From the NCBI GenBank assembly GCA_943840615.1, contig CALSVI010000009.1:186001-250000 (forward strand): a DNA stretch of 64,000 nucleotides, written 5' to 3'. Position 1 is the first letter of the stretch; every line of letters starts with the position of its first letter. Made by a program: the position numbers and the translations under genes. The notes beneath the pieces are model-generated. The model was not told the origin of the DNA. It made no database searches and saw only the letters and a list, made by a program, of their open reading frames with translations. This document shows positions 53,608 to 61,894 of this stretch, piece by piece. The stretch is from an uncultured Luminiphilus sp. (lineage in GTDB: Bacteria; Pseudomonadota; Gammaproteobacteria; Pseudomonadales; Halieaceae).

Positions 53608-55140
53608 ATGGCGCAGTCCTATATCAAACGCATCCTTAACGCACGGGTCTACGACGTCGCGCGGGAGACGCCTTTGGATGCTGCACCGCTTCTGTCGGGG
53701 CGAATCGGCAATCACGCTTTCCTGAAGCGCGAAGACCTCCAGCCGGTGTTCTCGTTCAAATGCCGAGGCGCCTATAACAAGATGACTCACCTTGATACGG
53801 CTGCCCGTGAAGCGGGAGTGGTGGCTGCCTCAGCCGGCAATCACGCTCAAGGCGTGGCGCTGGCGGCGACGAAGCTGGGTATCAAAGCCAAAATCGTCAT
53901 GCCGGTTACCACCCCTGCGATCAAGGTCGACGCGGTGCGTGCTTTGGGCGCTAAGGTATTGCTGCATGGAGACTCCTTTGACGACGCTGCCATTCGTGCA
54001 CAAGTTTTGGTCGAGCAGGAAGGGCTCACGTTTATCCATCCGTTTGATGATCCCGATGTGATTGCAGGGCAGGGTACGGTAGCGGTGGAGTTGGTACGGC
54101 AAGCATCCCAGCCGCTGGATTACGTATTCATTTGCTGCGGTGGTGGCGGCCTGCTCGCCGGGATGGCGGCGTATCTGCGCTACGTCTGGCCACAGACACG
54201 CATTATCGGTGTTGAGCCTGAGGATGCTGCGTGCGTTCAGGCGGCCCTCGCACAGGGTCGACGGGTTAAGTTGCGTGAAGTGGGTTTATTTGCCGATGGT
54301 TGCGCGGTCGCGCAGGTGGGTAAAGAGACGTTCCGCTTAATCCGGGAGTGTGTCGACGAGGTCATGACCGTGACCACTGACGAAATCTGTGCGGCGGTGA
54401 AAGACATTTTTGATGATACCCGGGCCATTGCCGAGCCCGCCGGCGCGCTGGCGGTCGCAGGCATGAAGAAGTTTGCGGCTCAGCATGATGTAAAGGGATG
54501 TAGCATGGCGGCCACGGTCAGTGGCGCCAACACTAACTTTGACCGACTGCGCTACATCTCGGAGCGGACCGAGATTGGCGAGCGTCGGGAAGCGATATTG
54601 AGTGTGACGATTCCCGAGCAGCCCGGCGCCTTCCGTGCTTTTTGCAACGCGATCGGCAAGCGCAACGTGACCGAGTTCAATTACCGCTACGAGTCCGCAG
54701 CCGAAGCAAGAGTATTTGTCGGTTTGACGGTAACGCCGGACGGTGAAAGCGTTGATGCGTTGCAGCACAGCTTGCGTCAGCAAGGCTACCGCGTGCTGGA
54801 TATGACCGATAACGAAACCGCCAAATTGCATTTGCGGCATATGGTGGGCGGCAGGTTGTCCTGCGATATCGAGGATGAAATGGTGTTTCGGGTGGAGTTT
54901 CCCGAGCGTCCGGGAAGCCTACTGCAATTTCTCAATACGTTGGGCAAAGACTACAGCATTTCGCTTTTTCACTACCGAAACCATGGTGCCGCGTATGGGC
55001 GTATTCTGGTGGGGATGCAAGTCCCACAGGGCAAGCGCGCGGCCCTCAAGAAAGCACTAGATCGCCTTGGGTACCGTTTTTGGGAGGAGACCCACAATCC
55101 GGCTTATCGCGAATATTTAGGTCGAACTGACAGCCCCTAG
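53608..55140 (+). CDS. ilvA: Threonine ammonia-lyase (biosynthetic)
   Basis: PLP enzyme deaminating threonine to 2-oxobutyrate, first step of isoleucine synthesis. It has 510 residues, the long form with two C-terminal ACT-like domains (about 325-500) that bind isoleucine and valine, so feedback regulation is expected. The PLP lysine is Lys51 in FSFKCRGAYNKM, the glycine loop is CCGGGGLLAGMAAYLR, and SAGNHAQGVAL is the substrate Ser loop. It generates 2-aminoacrylate/2-aminocrotonate, which RidA (8.4 kb) detoxifies. It is separate from fba and convergent with fau. Confidence 0.96.
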   Translation: MAQSYIKRILNARVYDVARETPLDAAPLLSGRIGNHAFLKREDLQPVFSFKCRGAYNKMTHLDTAAREAGVVAASAGNHAQGVALAATKLGIKAKIVMPVTTPAIKVDAVRALGAKVLLHGDSFDDAAIRAQVLVEQEGLTFIHPFDDPDVIAGQGTVAVELVRQASQPLDYVFICCGGGGLLAGMAAYLRYVWPQTRIIGVEPEDAACVQAALAQGRRVKLREVGLFADGCAVAQVGKETFRLIRECVDEVMTVTTDEICAAVKDIFDDTRAIAEPAGALAVAGMKKFAAQHDVKGCSMAATVSGANTNFDRLRYISERTEIGERREAILSVTIPEQPGAFRAFCNAIGKRNVTEFNYRYESAAEARVFVGLTVTPDGESVDALQHSLRQQGYRVLDMTDNETAKLHLRHMVGGRLSCDIEDEMVFRVEFPERPGSLLQFLNTLGKDYSISLFHYRNHGAAYGRILVGMQVPQGKRAALKKALDRLGYRFWEETHNPAYREYLGRTDSP

Positions 55141-55167
55141 CGCAGCCACTCCAGAAAAGGCGCGCGA

Positions 55168-55746
55168 TCAGCTAAATAGGGTCAGTCCTTCCTCGCTGAG
55201 GAAACCGTGGAGTCGTTGGTCATGCGCCTCTGTCTCCCAGTCGGCCGCTCGCTGCAATGCGAACCCCACGCCCAGTCTGAATCCGGTGACTTCCGCAAAC
55301 AGGCGATCATAAAATCCACCGCCATATCCCAGACGCGCGCCGTCCTCGCCGCACCCGAGTAGCGGGGTAAGAAAGAGATCAATCTCTTCCGCGCGAACGA
55401 TCTCTGAGGCGTCGGTAGGTTGAAGGACGCCGCCAATAGTGGCCTCGACCGCATCGCCCTCTTGCCAGTCGTGAAAACGCAGCGTTTTATCTATCACTCG
55501 CGGGCAAGCAACTCGAGTGCCGCGCGCGCGTGCACCTCGCGTTAGCGCAGTGGGGTCAAACTCCGATTCATGGGGCAGGTAACTCCCGATAACCTTCACC
55601 GCGCTCCAGCGGTCCCAGCGGGTGAGATGGACATTGGCCTGCTGGGCGAACGCTTGTCTCAGCGCCGGGCTAAGCGAATCTCTCGCCGCCCGAAGCTGCC
55701 GGCGTAAGGTGCCTTTATCGGACACGGCGTCGGTAGAGGGTTTCAC
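55168..55746 (-). CDS. fau: 5-formyltetrahydrofolate cyclo-ligase
   Basis: Converts 5-formyl-THF to 5,10-methenyl-THF with ATP. It has 192 residues. LRRQLRAARDSLSP near the N-terminus, GSYLPHESEFDPTAL, FLTPLLGCGEDGARLGYGGG and GFYDRLFAEV are the family landmarks; the last contains the ATP-binding GxGGGxYD pattern. It lies directly downstream of 6S RNA, as in the widespread zapA–ssrS–fau (ygfA) arrangement, and is probably transcribed with it. Confidence 0.94.
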   Translation of the reverse strand: MKPSTDAVSDKGTLRRQLRAARDSLSPALRQAFAQQANVHLTRWDRWSAVKVIGSYLPHESEFDPTALTRGARARGTRVACPRVIDKTLRFHDWQEGDAVEATIGGVLQPTDASEIVRAEEIDLFLTPLLGCGEDGARLGYGGGFYDRLFAEVTGFRLGVGFALQRAADWETEAHDQRLHGFLSEEGLTLFS

Positions 55747-55829
55747 AGGGATATCTTGTTCAAGACGCGCTCGATTGGAGGCATTGGTTAATTGTGCTCA
55801 GCGAAGAAGGTGCGCTGAAAAAAATGACC

Positions 55830-55999
55830 CGCGGTACCGCTGACGAATAGGCCCTTGAACCCTTGCGGCTCAAGGTGGTGAACACCTCGTGGCTTCAGGC
55901 TTCCCGGTGCAAGCCAGGCTTGCTCAACAGCCACGGAAGTGATCTCCGGGTACTGCATTATCGGCTCGAGGACAAATCGTCTGGCGAATACTTCAGGCC
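55830..55999 (-). ncRNA. ssrS: 6S RNA
   Basis: The minus strand between zapA and fau reads like 6S RNA, which binds sigma-70 RNA polymerase as an open-promoter mimic in stationary phase. The 5' part has CCTCGAGCCGATA and the 3' part CCTTGAGCCGCAAGGGTTCAAG, close to the conserved 6S strands; GACGA near the 5' end (about 55978) pairs with TCGTC near the 3' end (about 55843) to close the terminal stem. The location zapA–ssrS–fau is conserved. Ends are estimates from the -10 box and the terminal stem, so they may be off by 10 bases or so. Confidence 0.9.
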
Positions 56000-56005
56000 G
56001 GTAAC

Positions 56006-56011
56006 AGTATA
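56006..56011 (-). promoter_or_regulatory. Candidate -10 box of 6S RNA
   Basis: TATACT on the minus strand lies 7 bp before the estimated 6S RNA 5' end and just after the zapA stop. No strong -35 was identified, so it rests on position and the good -10 match. Confidence 0.55.
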
Positions 56012-56025
56012 CCGGATTGACGGGC

Positions 56026-56343
56026 TCAGTTAATCTCAAGCTGCCGTAGCTGGTACAAGACCTCGTCGAGCTGACTGTTGAGCGAGGAGAGGCGCTCCTG
56101 CTCTTCGCTGGTCTCAATAGGATTGTCGCCGCTCTTCAGTGCCAGCAGTTCGTGGCTGATGTTGAGCGCCGCCATAATGGCAACGCGTTCCAGGCCCATG
56201 ACCTTGCCCGTGGAGCGGATATCACGCATGTGCTGATCGAGGTAGCGCGCGGCCTGAGTCAGCGCCGTCTCCTCATCCGGAGGGCAGGCAACCTGATACT
56301 CCTTTTCCAGAATCTCGACGCTGACGGTGTTGGGCCGGCTCAT
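56026..56343 (-). CDS. zapA: Cell division protein ZapA
   Basis: Z-ring-associated protein that cross-links FtsZ filaments. It has 105 residues: an N-terminal globular domain (NTVSVEILEKEYQVACPPDE, 5-24; RYLDQHMRDIRSTGKVMGLE) and a C-terminal coiled coil (about 70-105; ERLSSLNSQLDEVLYQLRQL). MAALNISHELLALK is characteristic. Its start overlaps the end of the upstream coiled-coil gene by four bases, and 6S RNA follows. Confidence 0.94.
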   Translation of the reverse strand: MSRPNTVSVEILEKEYQVACPPDEETALTQAARYLDQHMRDIRSTGKVMGLERVAIMAALNISHELLALKSGDNPIETSEEQERLSSLNSQLDEVLYQLRQLEIN

Positions 56344-56549
56344 GCGCTGCCGTCCAGTGATCGTAATCTGGCGAGTGAATTTTCGACGTGTTCGCTGGCC
56401 TGTCGTTGTCGCTCCAGCAGTTCTCTCCGCTCCCGCTGCAACTCCGCGGCCCGAAGTTTCAGTGCCCGGTTCTCTCGATTGAGCTCTCGACTTAGCTCAA
56501 TAAGGTCGTTCACTTTTTTTTCGAGCGCCTGGATGAGGTTGTCAGCCAC
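56340..56549 (-). CDS. Short ZapB-like coiled-coil protein (TIGR02449 type)
   Basis: 69-residue, almost wholly helical protein: MADNLIQALEKKVNDLIELS and NRENRALKLRAAELQRERRE give an unbroken heptad pattern. TIGR02449-type proteins are always next to zapA in many gammaproteobacteria and resemble ZapB in length and structure. A cell-division scaffold role is inferred from this link; it has not been shown for this family as far as I know. The stop overlaps the zapA start by four bases. Confidence 0.86.
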   Translation of the reverse strand: MADNLIQALEKKVNDLIELSRELNRENRALKLRAAELQRERRELLERQRQASEHVENSLARLRSLDGSA

Positions 56550-56580
56550 GAGGGGTACACTGTGTTAGAAGCAAGTCCGC

Positions 56581-56610
56581 ACTATAATGCCCGTTGTTTC
56601 ATTGGGTCAA
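56581..56610 (-). promoter_or_regulatory. Sigma-70 promoter for the zapB-like–zapA–6S unit
   Basis: On the minus strand TTGACC (56605-56610) and TATAGT (56581-56586) are 18 bp apart, upstream of the TIGR02449-type gene. Its -10 box overlaps the plus-strand TATAAT of the divergent ygfB promoter. Confidence 0.65.
56583..56588 (+). promoter_or_regulatory. Candidate -10 box for ygfB-pepP-ubiH-ubiI
   Basis: TATAAT is an exact -10 consensus on the plus strand, about 135 bp before the ygfB start; the -35 position is poor. It overlaps the -10 of the minus-strand promoter, so only one polymerase can bind at a time. Confidence 0.5.
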
Positions 56611-56662
56611 TGCGCAGCGGACTGCGCTGACTGGGTTGCGCTGATTCAGTCAGGGCAACCCA
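56606..56662 (+). promoter_or_regulatory. Structured leader with competing hairpins ahead of ygfB
   Basis: Three stems overlap in the predicted ygfB leader. First, GTCA…GCGCAG (56606-56617) pairs with CTGCGC-TGAC (56622-56631). Second, CTGACTG (56627-56633) pairs with CAGTCAG (56647-56653). Third, TGGGTTGC (56632-56639) pairs with GCAACCCA (56655-56662). The second shares bases with both others, so it cannot coexist with either. No T-run follows the third stem, so transcription attenuation is not evident. Confidence 0.45.
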
Positions 56663-56723
56663 AGCGTAGAGTGGTTCAGCGGTCCATCACTTCAAGCCCG
56701 CCATAACTAAGGAAGTCCTCACG

Positions 56724-57326
56724 GTGTTACTCGACACACTCGGTGCATTTGAAGACATGCCCTCCTGGGATGAGGCGGCTGACGGCCTCTTCAATGCGGG
56801 CCTGAATCTGAATCCGTCAGCCCTGCATGGCGCCATGGCGGGGTTGCTCGGTGCGGGATTCAGCCCGCATACAGATCAGCACTTCTCGGCGACAGTGGCG
56901 GCGCTCGAGAAAGCCCTTGCCGTTGATCTGACAGGAGATCTGGTCGATTTTGTCTCACGACTGAGCCTCTCAACGCTGTCTGCCATTGAGGATGCCGACT
57001 ACACTTTTCAGCCGCTGTTGCCGGCGGAAGACAGTCCGCTGGAAGAGCGTCTGCTGTCTATATCCGAATGGAGCCGAGGGTTCTTATCGGGATTTACTCA
57101 GGGTATTACCCTCAGGGAGGCGGCGGGTGAGCCGATCCCCGGTATGACGGCGGAAGCGCTGAAGGACATGGCAGCGATTGCGCAAGTTGACACCGCAGAA
57201 ACCGATTCCGAGGAAGCCGAGCGCCAATTGGAAGACATTATCGAGTTCATCCGCTTTGCCGCGATTAATATTGTGAGTGAAGCGCAATCTTTACAGGAAG
57301 AAAGCAGTGAAAATTTCCAAAGCTGA
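56724..57326 (+). CDS. ygfB: UPF0149 family protein YgfB
   Basis: YecA/YgfB-family protein of 200 residues, function not established generally (in Pseudomonas a relative affects beta-lactam resistance through an amidase regulator). GTG at 56724, behind AAGGAAG, gives MLLDTLGAFEDMPSWDEAAD. LHGAMAGLLGAGFSPH (about 33-48), FQPLLPAEDSPLEERLLSIS and WSRGFLSGFTQGI (about 117-129) are the family motifs, and IIEFIRFAAINIVSEA closes it. It heads the operon continuing into pepP, which overlaps its end by 20 bp. Confidence 0.9.
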   Translation: MLLDTLGAFEDMPSWDEAADGLFNAGLNLNPSALHGAMAGLLGAGFSPHTDQHFSATVAALEKALAVDLTGDLVDFVSRLSLSTLSAIEDADYTFQPLLPAEDSPLEERLLSISEWSRGFLSGFTQGITLREAAGEPIPGMTAEALKDMAAIAQVDTAETDSEEAERQLEDIIEFIRFAAINIVSEAQSLQEESSENFQS

Positions 57327-58626
57327 ATTTACCCGCCGCCGCAAAAAGCTGATGGGCATGATGGACCGACACAGTATCGCCATCATCCCAGGCGCCAGAG
57401 AGGTCACCCGCAGTCGCGATACGGAATATGCCTTTCGACAGGACAGCGACCTGTTCTATCTCACCGGCTTTGAAGAACCCGATGCGGTGCTGGTGCTCGT
57501 GCCTGGGCGGAGGCAGGGGCAGGTTGTTTTATTCTGTCGCGAGCGAGATCCTGAAATGGAGCTCTGGAATGGGTATCGACTCGGCCCGGAAGGTGCGGTC
57601 GCTTATCTGGGCGTAGATGATGCCTTTCCTATCGAGGATCTTGATGAAATTTTGCCCGGACTGATCGAAGGCACGCAGCGGATCTATTACTCCATGGGCC
57701 ATGATGATGTGTTTGATCAGCGCGTGATGGGGTGGGTGAATCAAATTCGTCGTTTGGTTCGAACGGGTGCAGCACCGCCCGCGGACTTCACTGATTTGGC
57801 ATTTCTCTTGCACGAGCAGCGTCTCATCAAATCTGCCGCGGAGGTGCGCATTATGCGCAAAGCGGGGGAAATCAGCGCCGCGGCACATATTCGCGCGATG
57901 CAGGAATGTCAGCCGGGGCGCTACGAGTATCACCTCGAAGCCTCCATTCAACATACGTTTGCCGAGCACGGTGCCCGCTTCCCTGCCTACAACTCGATCG
58001 TCGGCTCTGGGCCCAACGCCTGCGTGCTCCACTACACCGAGAACGCGGCGCGCATGCGCGCCGGCGATTTAGTGCTGATTGATGCAGGCTGCGAATATCA
58101 GGGGTACGCCGCCGATATCACCCGAACCTTCCCGGTCAGCGGGCAATTCTCTCCCGAGCAGCGGGCGATTTACGATCTGGTACTGGAAGCCCAGCGTGCG
58201 GCTATTGCCAAGGTGCGACCGGGTAATACCTGGAACCAGCCTCACGACGCCACCGTGCGTGTCATCACCCGGGGCCTGATCAAGCTGGGCTTGCTGAAGG
58301 GCAAAGAGCGCGATTTGATCAAGTCCGAGGCCTACCGTGACTTTTACATGCACCGAGCAGGCCACTGGCTGGGTCTTGATGTGCACGATGTCGGTGATTA
58401 CCGGATTGAGGGGCGTTGGCGACAACTTGAGCCCGGTATGGTGCTGACCATTGAGCCCGGTATTTACATTGCGACAGATAACACCCGTGTTGCCAAACGA
58501 TGGCGGGGGATTGGCATCCGCATAGAAGATGACGTGGTGGTCACCGAGGACGGCTGCGATGTGCTCACGGATGATGTTCCCAAGCGCGCGGAAGATATCG
58601 AGGCGCTGATGTCCGAGGCCTCATGA
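57307..58626 (+). CDS. pepP: Xaa-Pro aminopeptidase PepP
   Basis: Metallo-peptidase releasing N-terminal residues before proline. It has 439 residues from GTG at 57307, which follows CAGGAAGAAAGCA and gives the family length; the frame is open 10 codons further upstream in ygfB. Dinuclear metal ligands are in LIDAGCEYQGYAADITRTFP (two Asp), HRAGHWLGLDVHD (His), LTIEPGIYIA (Glu) and GIRIEDDVVVTEDG (Glu). N-terminal RDTEYAFRQDSDLFYLTGFE is typical. It overlaps ubiH by four bases (ATGA). Confidence 0.96.
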   Translation: MKISKAEFTRRRKKLMGMMDRHSIAIIPGAREVTRSRDTEYAFRQDSDLFYLTGFEEPDAVLVLVPGRRQGQVVLFCRERDPEMELWNGYRLGPEGAVAYLGVDDAFPIEDLDEILPGLIEGTQRIYYSMGHDDVFDQRVMGWVNQIRRLVRTGAAPPADFTDLAFLLHEQRLIKSAAEVRIMRKAGEISAAAHIRAMQECQPGRYEYHLEASIQHTFAEHGARFPAYNSIVGSGPNACVLHYTENAARMRAGDLVLIDAGCEYQGYAADITRTFPVSGQFSPEQRAIYDLVLEAQRAAIAKVRPGNTWNQPHDATVRVITRGLIKLGLLKGKERDLIKSEAYRDFYMHRAGHWLGLDVHDVGDYRIEGRWRQLEPGMVLTIEPGIYIATDNTRVAKRWRGIGIRIEDDVVVTEDGCDVLTDDVPKRAEDIEALMSEAS

Positions 58627-59825
58627 CCGACGGTTCACAGGTGTTGATTCTGGGTGGGGGGCTGGCGGGGCTCTCCTTTGCCATTGCGCTGGCAGTCGAG
58701 GAGCCGGCTCTCGATATCACGCTTCTGGAGGCACATCCTTTTCAGTCTGGGACACCCAACCCAATGGATACTCGCGGTTCCGCACTGAACCTGCATTCCG
58801 TCGCACTGCTGGAAAAGTGGGGGGCCTGGTCCAGCTTGAGCGCTCATGCGGGCGCTATTGCTGACATCCATGTCTCCCACCGCGGTCACTTTGGCAGCGC
58901 GCTGATGAAGGCGGCAGAGCTCGATGTGCCGGCTTTGGGTTATGTGGTCGAGAATCACGACTTGGGGCGCGAACTGCTGAAACGGGCAGAGCAGCTGGGC
59001 GTGACGGTTCGGGCTCCGGTTCGGTGTATCGACCTGCAGTCCGAAGGAGGCCGACCCGGTGTGCAGACCGAGGAAGGAGAAGTGCTGAGCGCCGACCTTG
59101 TGCTGTTGGCAGCCGGTGTGGCGAAGGACTGGTTCCACGGGCTCGGTATTCGGGTAGAGGAGCGCCCTACTCATACTCACGCGTTGGTCTTCAATGCGAG
59201 TTTTCCCGGCCAGCAAGCGGGCTGTGCCTTTGAACGCTTCACGCCCCACGGACCCTTGGCGGTGCTGCCCTTACCGTCTATTGGTCGCTCGGCGCAGCGA
59301 TTTAACGTGGTGTGGTCTGTTCCCGATCAACAGGTCTCTGCATTCAGCGGGTTGGATGACGCGGCATTCATAGCTGCGTTTCAGAACGCTTTTGGCTGGC
59401 GACTTGGCCGCGTGATGGCGGTGGGTCAACGCAGCCAATGGCCGTTGGTGCGCCTCGCCGCATCCGAACAATACCGATCGGGTTATTTGCTGGTCGGCAA
59501 TGCCGCGCATACCCTCCACCCGGTTGCTGGTCAGGGCCTCAACCTCTCGTTGCGCGAAGCCGGGCTGCTTGCACCGGAGGTGGTGACCGCGCAGCGCAAC
59601 AGTCAACCTATCGGGCATGAGCGCAGTCTCACGGCGTATCTCCAACATGCGGCTGAGGAGCAGCAGTTTATTACCCGCAGTACCGATTTACTGTCCACAC
59701 TGTTCAACCGACGGGGTCCGGCGCTGGATGTCCCCAGAAATCTCTCACTGGCGATGCTGGACCTCTTGCCCGCGGCAAGGGCCAGAGTTGCGAGCGTCGG
59801 CACGGGTCGCCGCGGTGCAAGGTAG
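58623..59825 (+). CDS. ubiH: 2-polyprenyl-6-methoxyphenol 4-hydroxylase UbiH
   Basis: FAD monooxygenase of ubiquinone synthesis. It has 400 residues. The FAD GxGxxG segment is LILGGGLAGLSFAIAL (8-23), DTRGSALNLHSVALLEKWGA near 50-69, and the second FAD motif LLVGNAAHTLHPVAGQGLNL near 288-307. The Asn in VGNAAHT rather than Asp is also seen in E. coli UbiH. The ATG overlaps the pepP stop. The gene order ygfB–pepP–ubiH–ubiI is the same as in E. coli. Confidence 0.94.
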   Translation: MTDGSQVLILGGGLAGLSFAIALAVEEPALDITLLEAHPFQSGTPNPMDTRGSALNLHSVALLEKWGAWSSLSAHAGAIADIHVSHRGHFGSALMKAAELDVPALGYVVENHDLGRELLKRAEQLGVTVRAPVRCIDLQSEGGRPGVQTEEGEVLSADLVLLAAGVAKDWFHGLGIRVEERPTHTHALVFNASFPGQQAGCAFERFTPHGPLAVLPLPSIGRSAQRFNVVWSVPDQQVSAFSGLDDAAFIAAFQNAFGWRLGRVMAVGQRSQWPLVRLAASEQYRSGYLLVGNAAHTLHPVAGQGLNLSLREAGLLAPEVVTAQRNSQPIGHERSLTAYLQHAAEEQQFITRSTDLLSTLFNRRGPALDVPRNLSLAMLDLLPAARARVASVGTGRRGAR

Positions 59826-61020
59826 GGCGTCGACATCCGACCGTGATGTCCTCATTGTCGGGGCGGGGGTGGCCGGCTTGTCTTTAGCAACGGCGCTGGG
59901 TCGCAGCGGTTTGCGTGTCACCGTCATTGATGGTGCGTCACGACCAGCGTCCTCCCCAGAAGGGAGAGAGGTTGGAGACTGGGACCTTCGGGTCAGTGCC
60001 CTGACACCGGCTTCGGTCCGCTTTCTGGAAACCCTTGGCGCCTGGTCTGGTATTGCGGCTGATCGCAGGGCTCCCTATACGGGTATGCAAGTGTGGGACG
60101 CTCAGGGTAGCGGGCGCATCGCTTTCGATGCGGTTGAGGCGGATTCCCCTCATCTCGGCCATATCGTCGAGAATCGGCTGACGCTTGGGGCGCTTTTGCA
60201 GTGTGCTGAGGCCTGTCCGGGTGTCGACATTTTATGGAACCACGGGCTGAAATCGATGGCGCTCGCTGCCGCTGGCTGGGAGGTTTGCTGCGAGGGAGGG
60301 GAGACGATCAGTGCATCGCTGACTGTGGGTGCTGACGGGGCGAGATCGCGGGTGCGGGAGTTGGCGGGGATCCCCACGCGAGAGTGGAGTTATCGGCAAA
60401 GTGCCGTCGTCGGCACTGTGGCGCTCGAATCGACCCACGCGGACACTTGCTGGCAGGCGTTTCTCGATACGGGACCACTTGCCTTGTTGCCACTGGCTGA
60501 CGAGGACAAAGTCGCCATCGTCTGGTCCTTGGATGACGGCCAGCACGAGAAGATCGCATCACTGTCCGACGCCCATTTTTTGGCCGCACTCAATCGTGCA
60601 TTAGGGGCTGATGCGCCGGTTGCAGTCGGGGTAGGCCCGCGTGCCAGCTTCCCGCTGAGACAATCTCACGCCGTTGACTATGTTGATCAGGGTTTGGTGT
60701 TGGTTGCCGATGCGGCGCACAGTATCCATCCGCTTGCCGGTCAGGGAATTAATCTGGGGCTATCGGATGTGCGGGTGCTGGCAGAGGAGCTGATGGCGGG
60801 AGTCGACAGCGGTCTCCCGGTAGCCAGCGCGATCCTGCTCAAACGCTATCAGCGCCAGCGTAAGACCGAAAATTTGGCAATGATGGCTGCTATGGAAGGG
60901 TTCAAGCGTGGCTTCGGCAGCCAGAACCCCCTGGCGGTGGTGGCGCGCAACATTGGACTGGGTCTGGTGGATCAGCGGGCCTGGTTGAAGCGTTGGTTTA
61001 TGGATCAAGCACTCAGTTGA
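59815..61020 (+). CDS. ubiI: UbiI/VisC-type FAD-dependent hydroxylase
   Basis: Second FAD monooxygenase of the operon, most likely the C5 hydroxylase of ubiquinone synthesis. GTG at 59815 overlaps the end of ubiH by 11 bp and gives 401 residues beginning with a short polar stretch before LIVGAGVAGLSLATALG (about 15-31); no better in-frame start exists. DLRVSALTPASVRFLETLGA near 60-79 and LVLVADAAHSIHPLAGQGIN near 295-314 are the family's second and third motifs. UbiI and UbiF relatives cannot be told apart by eye, so the exact ring position is inferred from synteny. Confidence 0.88.
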   Translation: MQGRASTSDRDVLIVGAGVAGLSLATALGRSGLRVTVIDGASRPASSPEGREVGDWDLRVSALTPASVRFLETLGAWSGIAADRRAPYTGMQVWDAQGSGRIAFDAVEADSPHLGHIVENRLTLGALLQCAEACPGVDILWNHGLKSMALAAAGWEVCCEGGETISASLTVGADGARSRVRELAGIPTREWSYRQSAVVGTVALESTHADTCWQAFLDTGPLALLPLADEDKVAIVWSLDDGQHEKIASLSDAHFLAALNRALGADAPVAVGVGPRASFPLRQSHAVDYVDQGLVLVADAAHSIHPLAGQGINLGLSDVRVLAEELMAGVDSGLPVASAILLKRYQRQRKTENLAMMAAMEGFKRGFGSQNPLAVVARNIGLGLVDQRAWLKRWFMDQALS

Positions 61021-61104
61021 GCTGAAAACAACGTTAGCGATTGAGCATGACACCCACAACAAAGCCATATCCGCCGCTCAGCGTGTGATGGATCCTCGCG
61101 GCGG

Positions 61105-61767
61105 TCAAGGGCGCAGTGAAATGACGGGCCAGCCCTGCGCTTCAGCATGAGCGCTGAGCGTCGCATCGGGGTCTACTGCGACCGGGTGGCCGACGTTATT
61201 CAGCAGCGGTAGGTCGTTGTGAGAGTCAGAGTAGAACCACGTATCAGCGGGGTCTGGTATCCCCACGTGGCGCTCGCGCCAACCGGCGAGGTGGGTGACC
61301 TTGCCTTCCTGAAAGCAGGGCACGCCCTCTGATTTGCCCGTATAGCAGTTATCGATGATGCCCACTGCGCTGCCCAGCCAATGCTCAAATCCTAGTCGCG
61401 CGGCGACCGGTTCGGCGACCACCTCGTGGGTCGCGGTCATCATCAGCAACGTATCCCCGGCAATGCGATGCGTATTGAGGAGCTCAAAAGCCTTATCGAG
61501 CAGCATGGGCTCAATGCACTCAGCAACAAATCGCCGCTGAAGCGCTCGCACCTCGTCACGCGTTTTGCCAGCGAGCGGCGCGAGCACAAAATTCAGATAG
61601 GCCGTCATATCGAGTTCGCCTGCTTGATAATCGGCGTAGAACTGATCATTTTTCAGGCCGTAGTCCTCTGCCTCGACCAGCCCAATATCGCACAGGAACT
61701 CGCCCCAGCGGTGGTCGGAGTCGCCCGCTAATAGCGTGTTGTCGAGGTCAAAAATTGCTAATGCCAT
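61105..61767 (-). CDS. HAD family phosphatase (HAD-IB, SerB-like)
   Basis: 220-residue haloacid-dehalogenase-fold phosphatase. The nucleophile motif IFDLDNTLLAGDSD is at 5-18 (Asp7, Asp9), motif II is LLMMTAT, motif III lysine lies in FQEGKVTHL, and motif IV is FYSDSHNDLPLLN. ATG at 61767 puts the motif close to the N-terminus; an ATG four codons upstream is also in frame. The HAD–rppH–ptsP neighbourhood occurs in pseudomonads. Phosphoserine or histidinol-phosphate phosphatase activity is possible; the substrate is unknown. Confidence 0.88.
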   Translation of the reverse strand: MALAIFDLDNTLLAGDSDHRWGEFLCDIGLVEAEDYGLKNDQFYADYQAGELDMTAYLNFVLAPLAGKTRDEVRALQRRFVAECIEPMLLDKAFELLNTHRIAGDTLLMMTATHEVVAEPVAARLGFEHWLGSAVGIIDNCYTGKSEGVPCFQEGKVTHLAGWRERHVGIPDPADTWFYSDSHNDLPLLNNVGHPVAVDPDATLSAHAEAQGWPVISLRP

Positions 61768-61894
61768 GCTGTGGACCAATCACCGACAGAATAAAGATTG
61801 TCCTCCAAGTGCCGCAGGTGGAGGATGTATGGAAGAATACGGACTGTAGGCGCGTGTCTCAATCCCGTGCCTTTATATTTGACCTATCCGGAAA

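Noticed and set aside
55788-56117. A 109-codon minus-strand frame over the zapA–fau gap
   Set aside because: It coincides with 6S RNA and the end of zapA in another frame; RNA conservation explains the sequence better.
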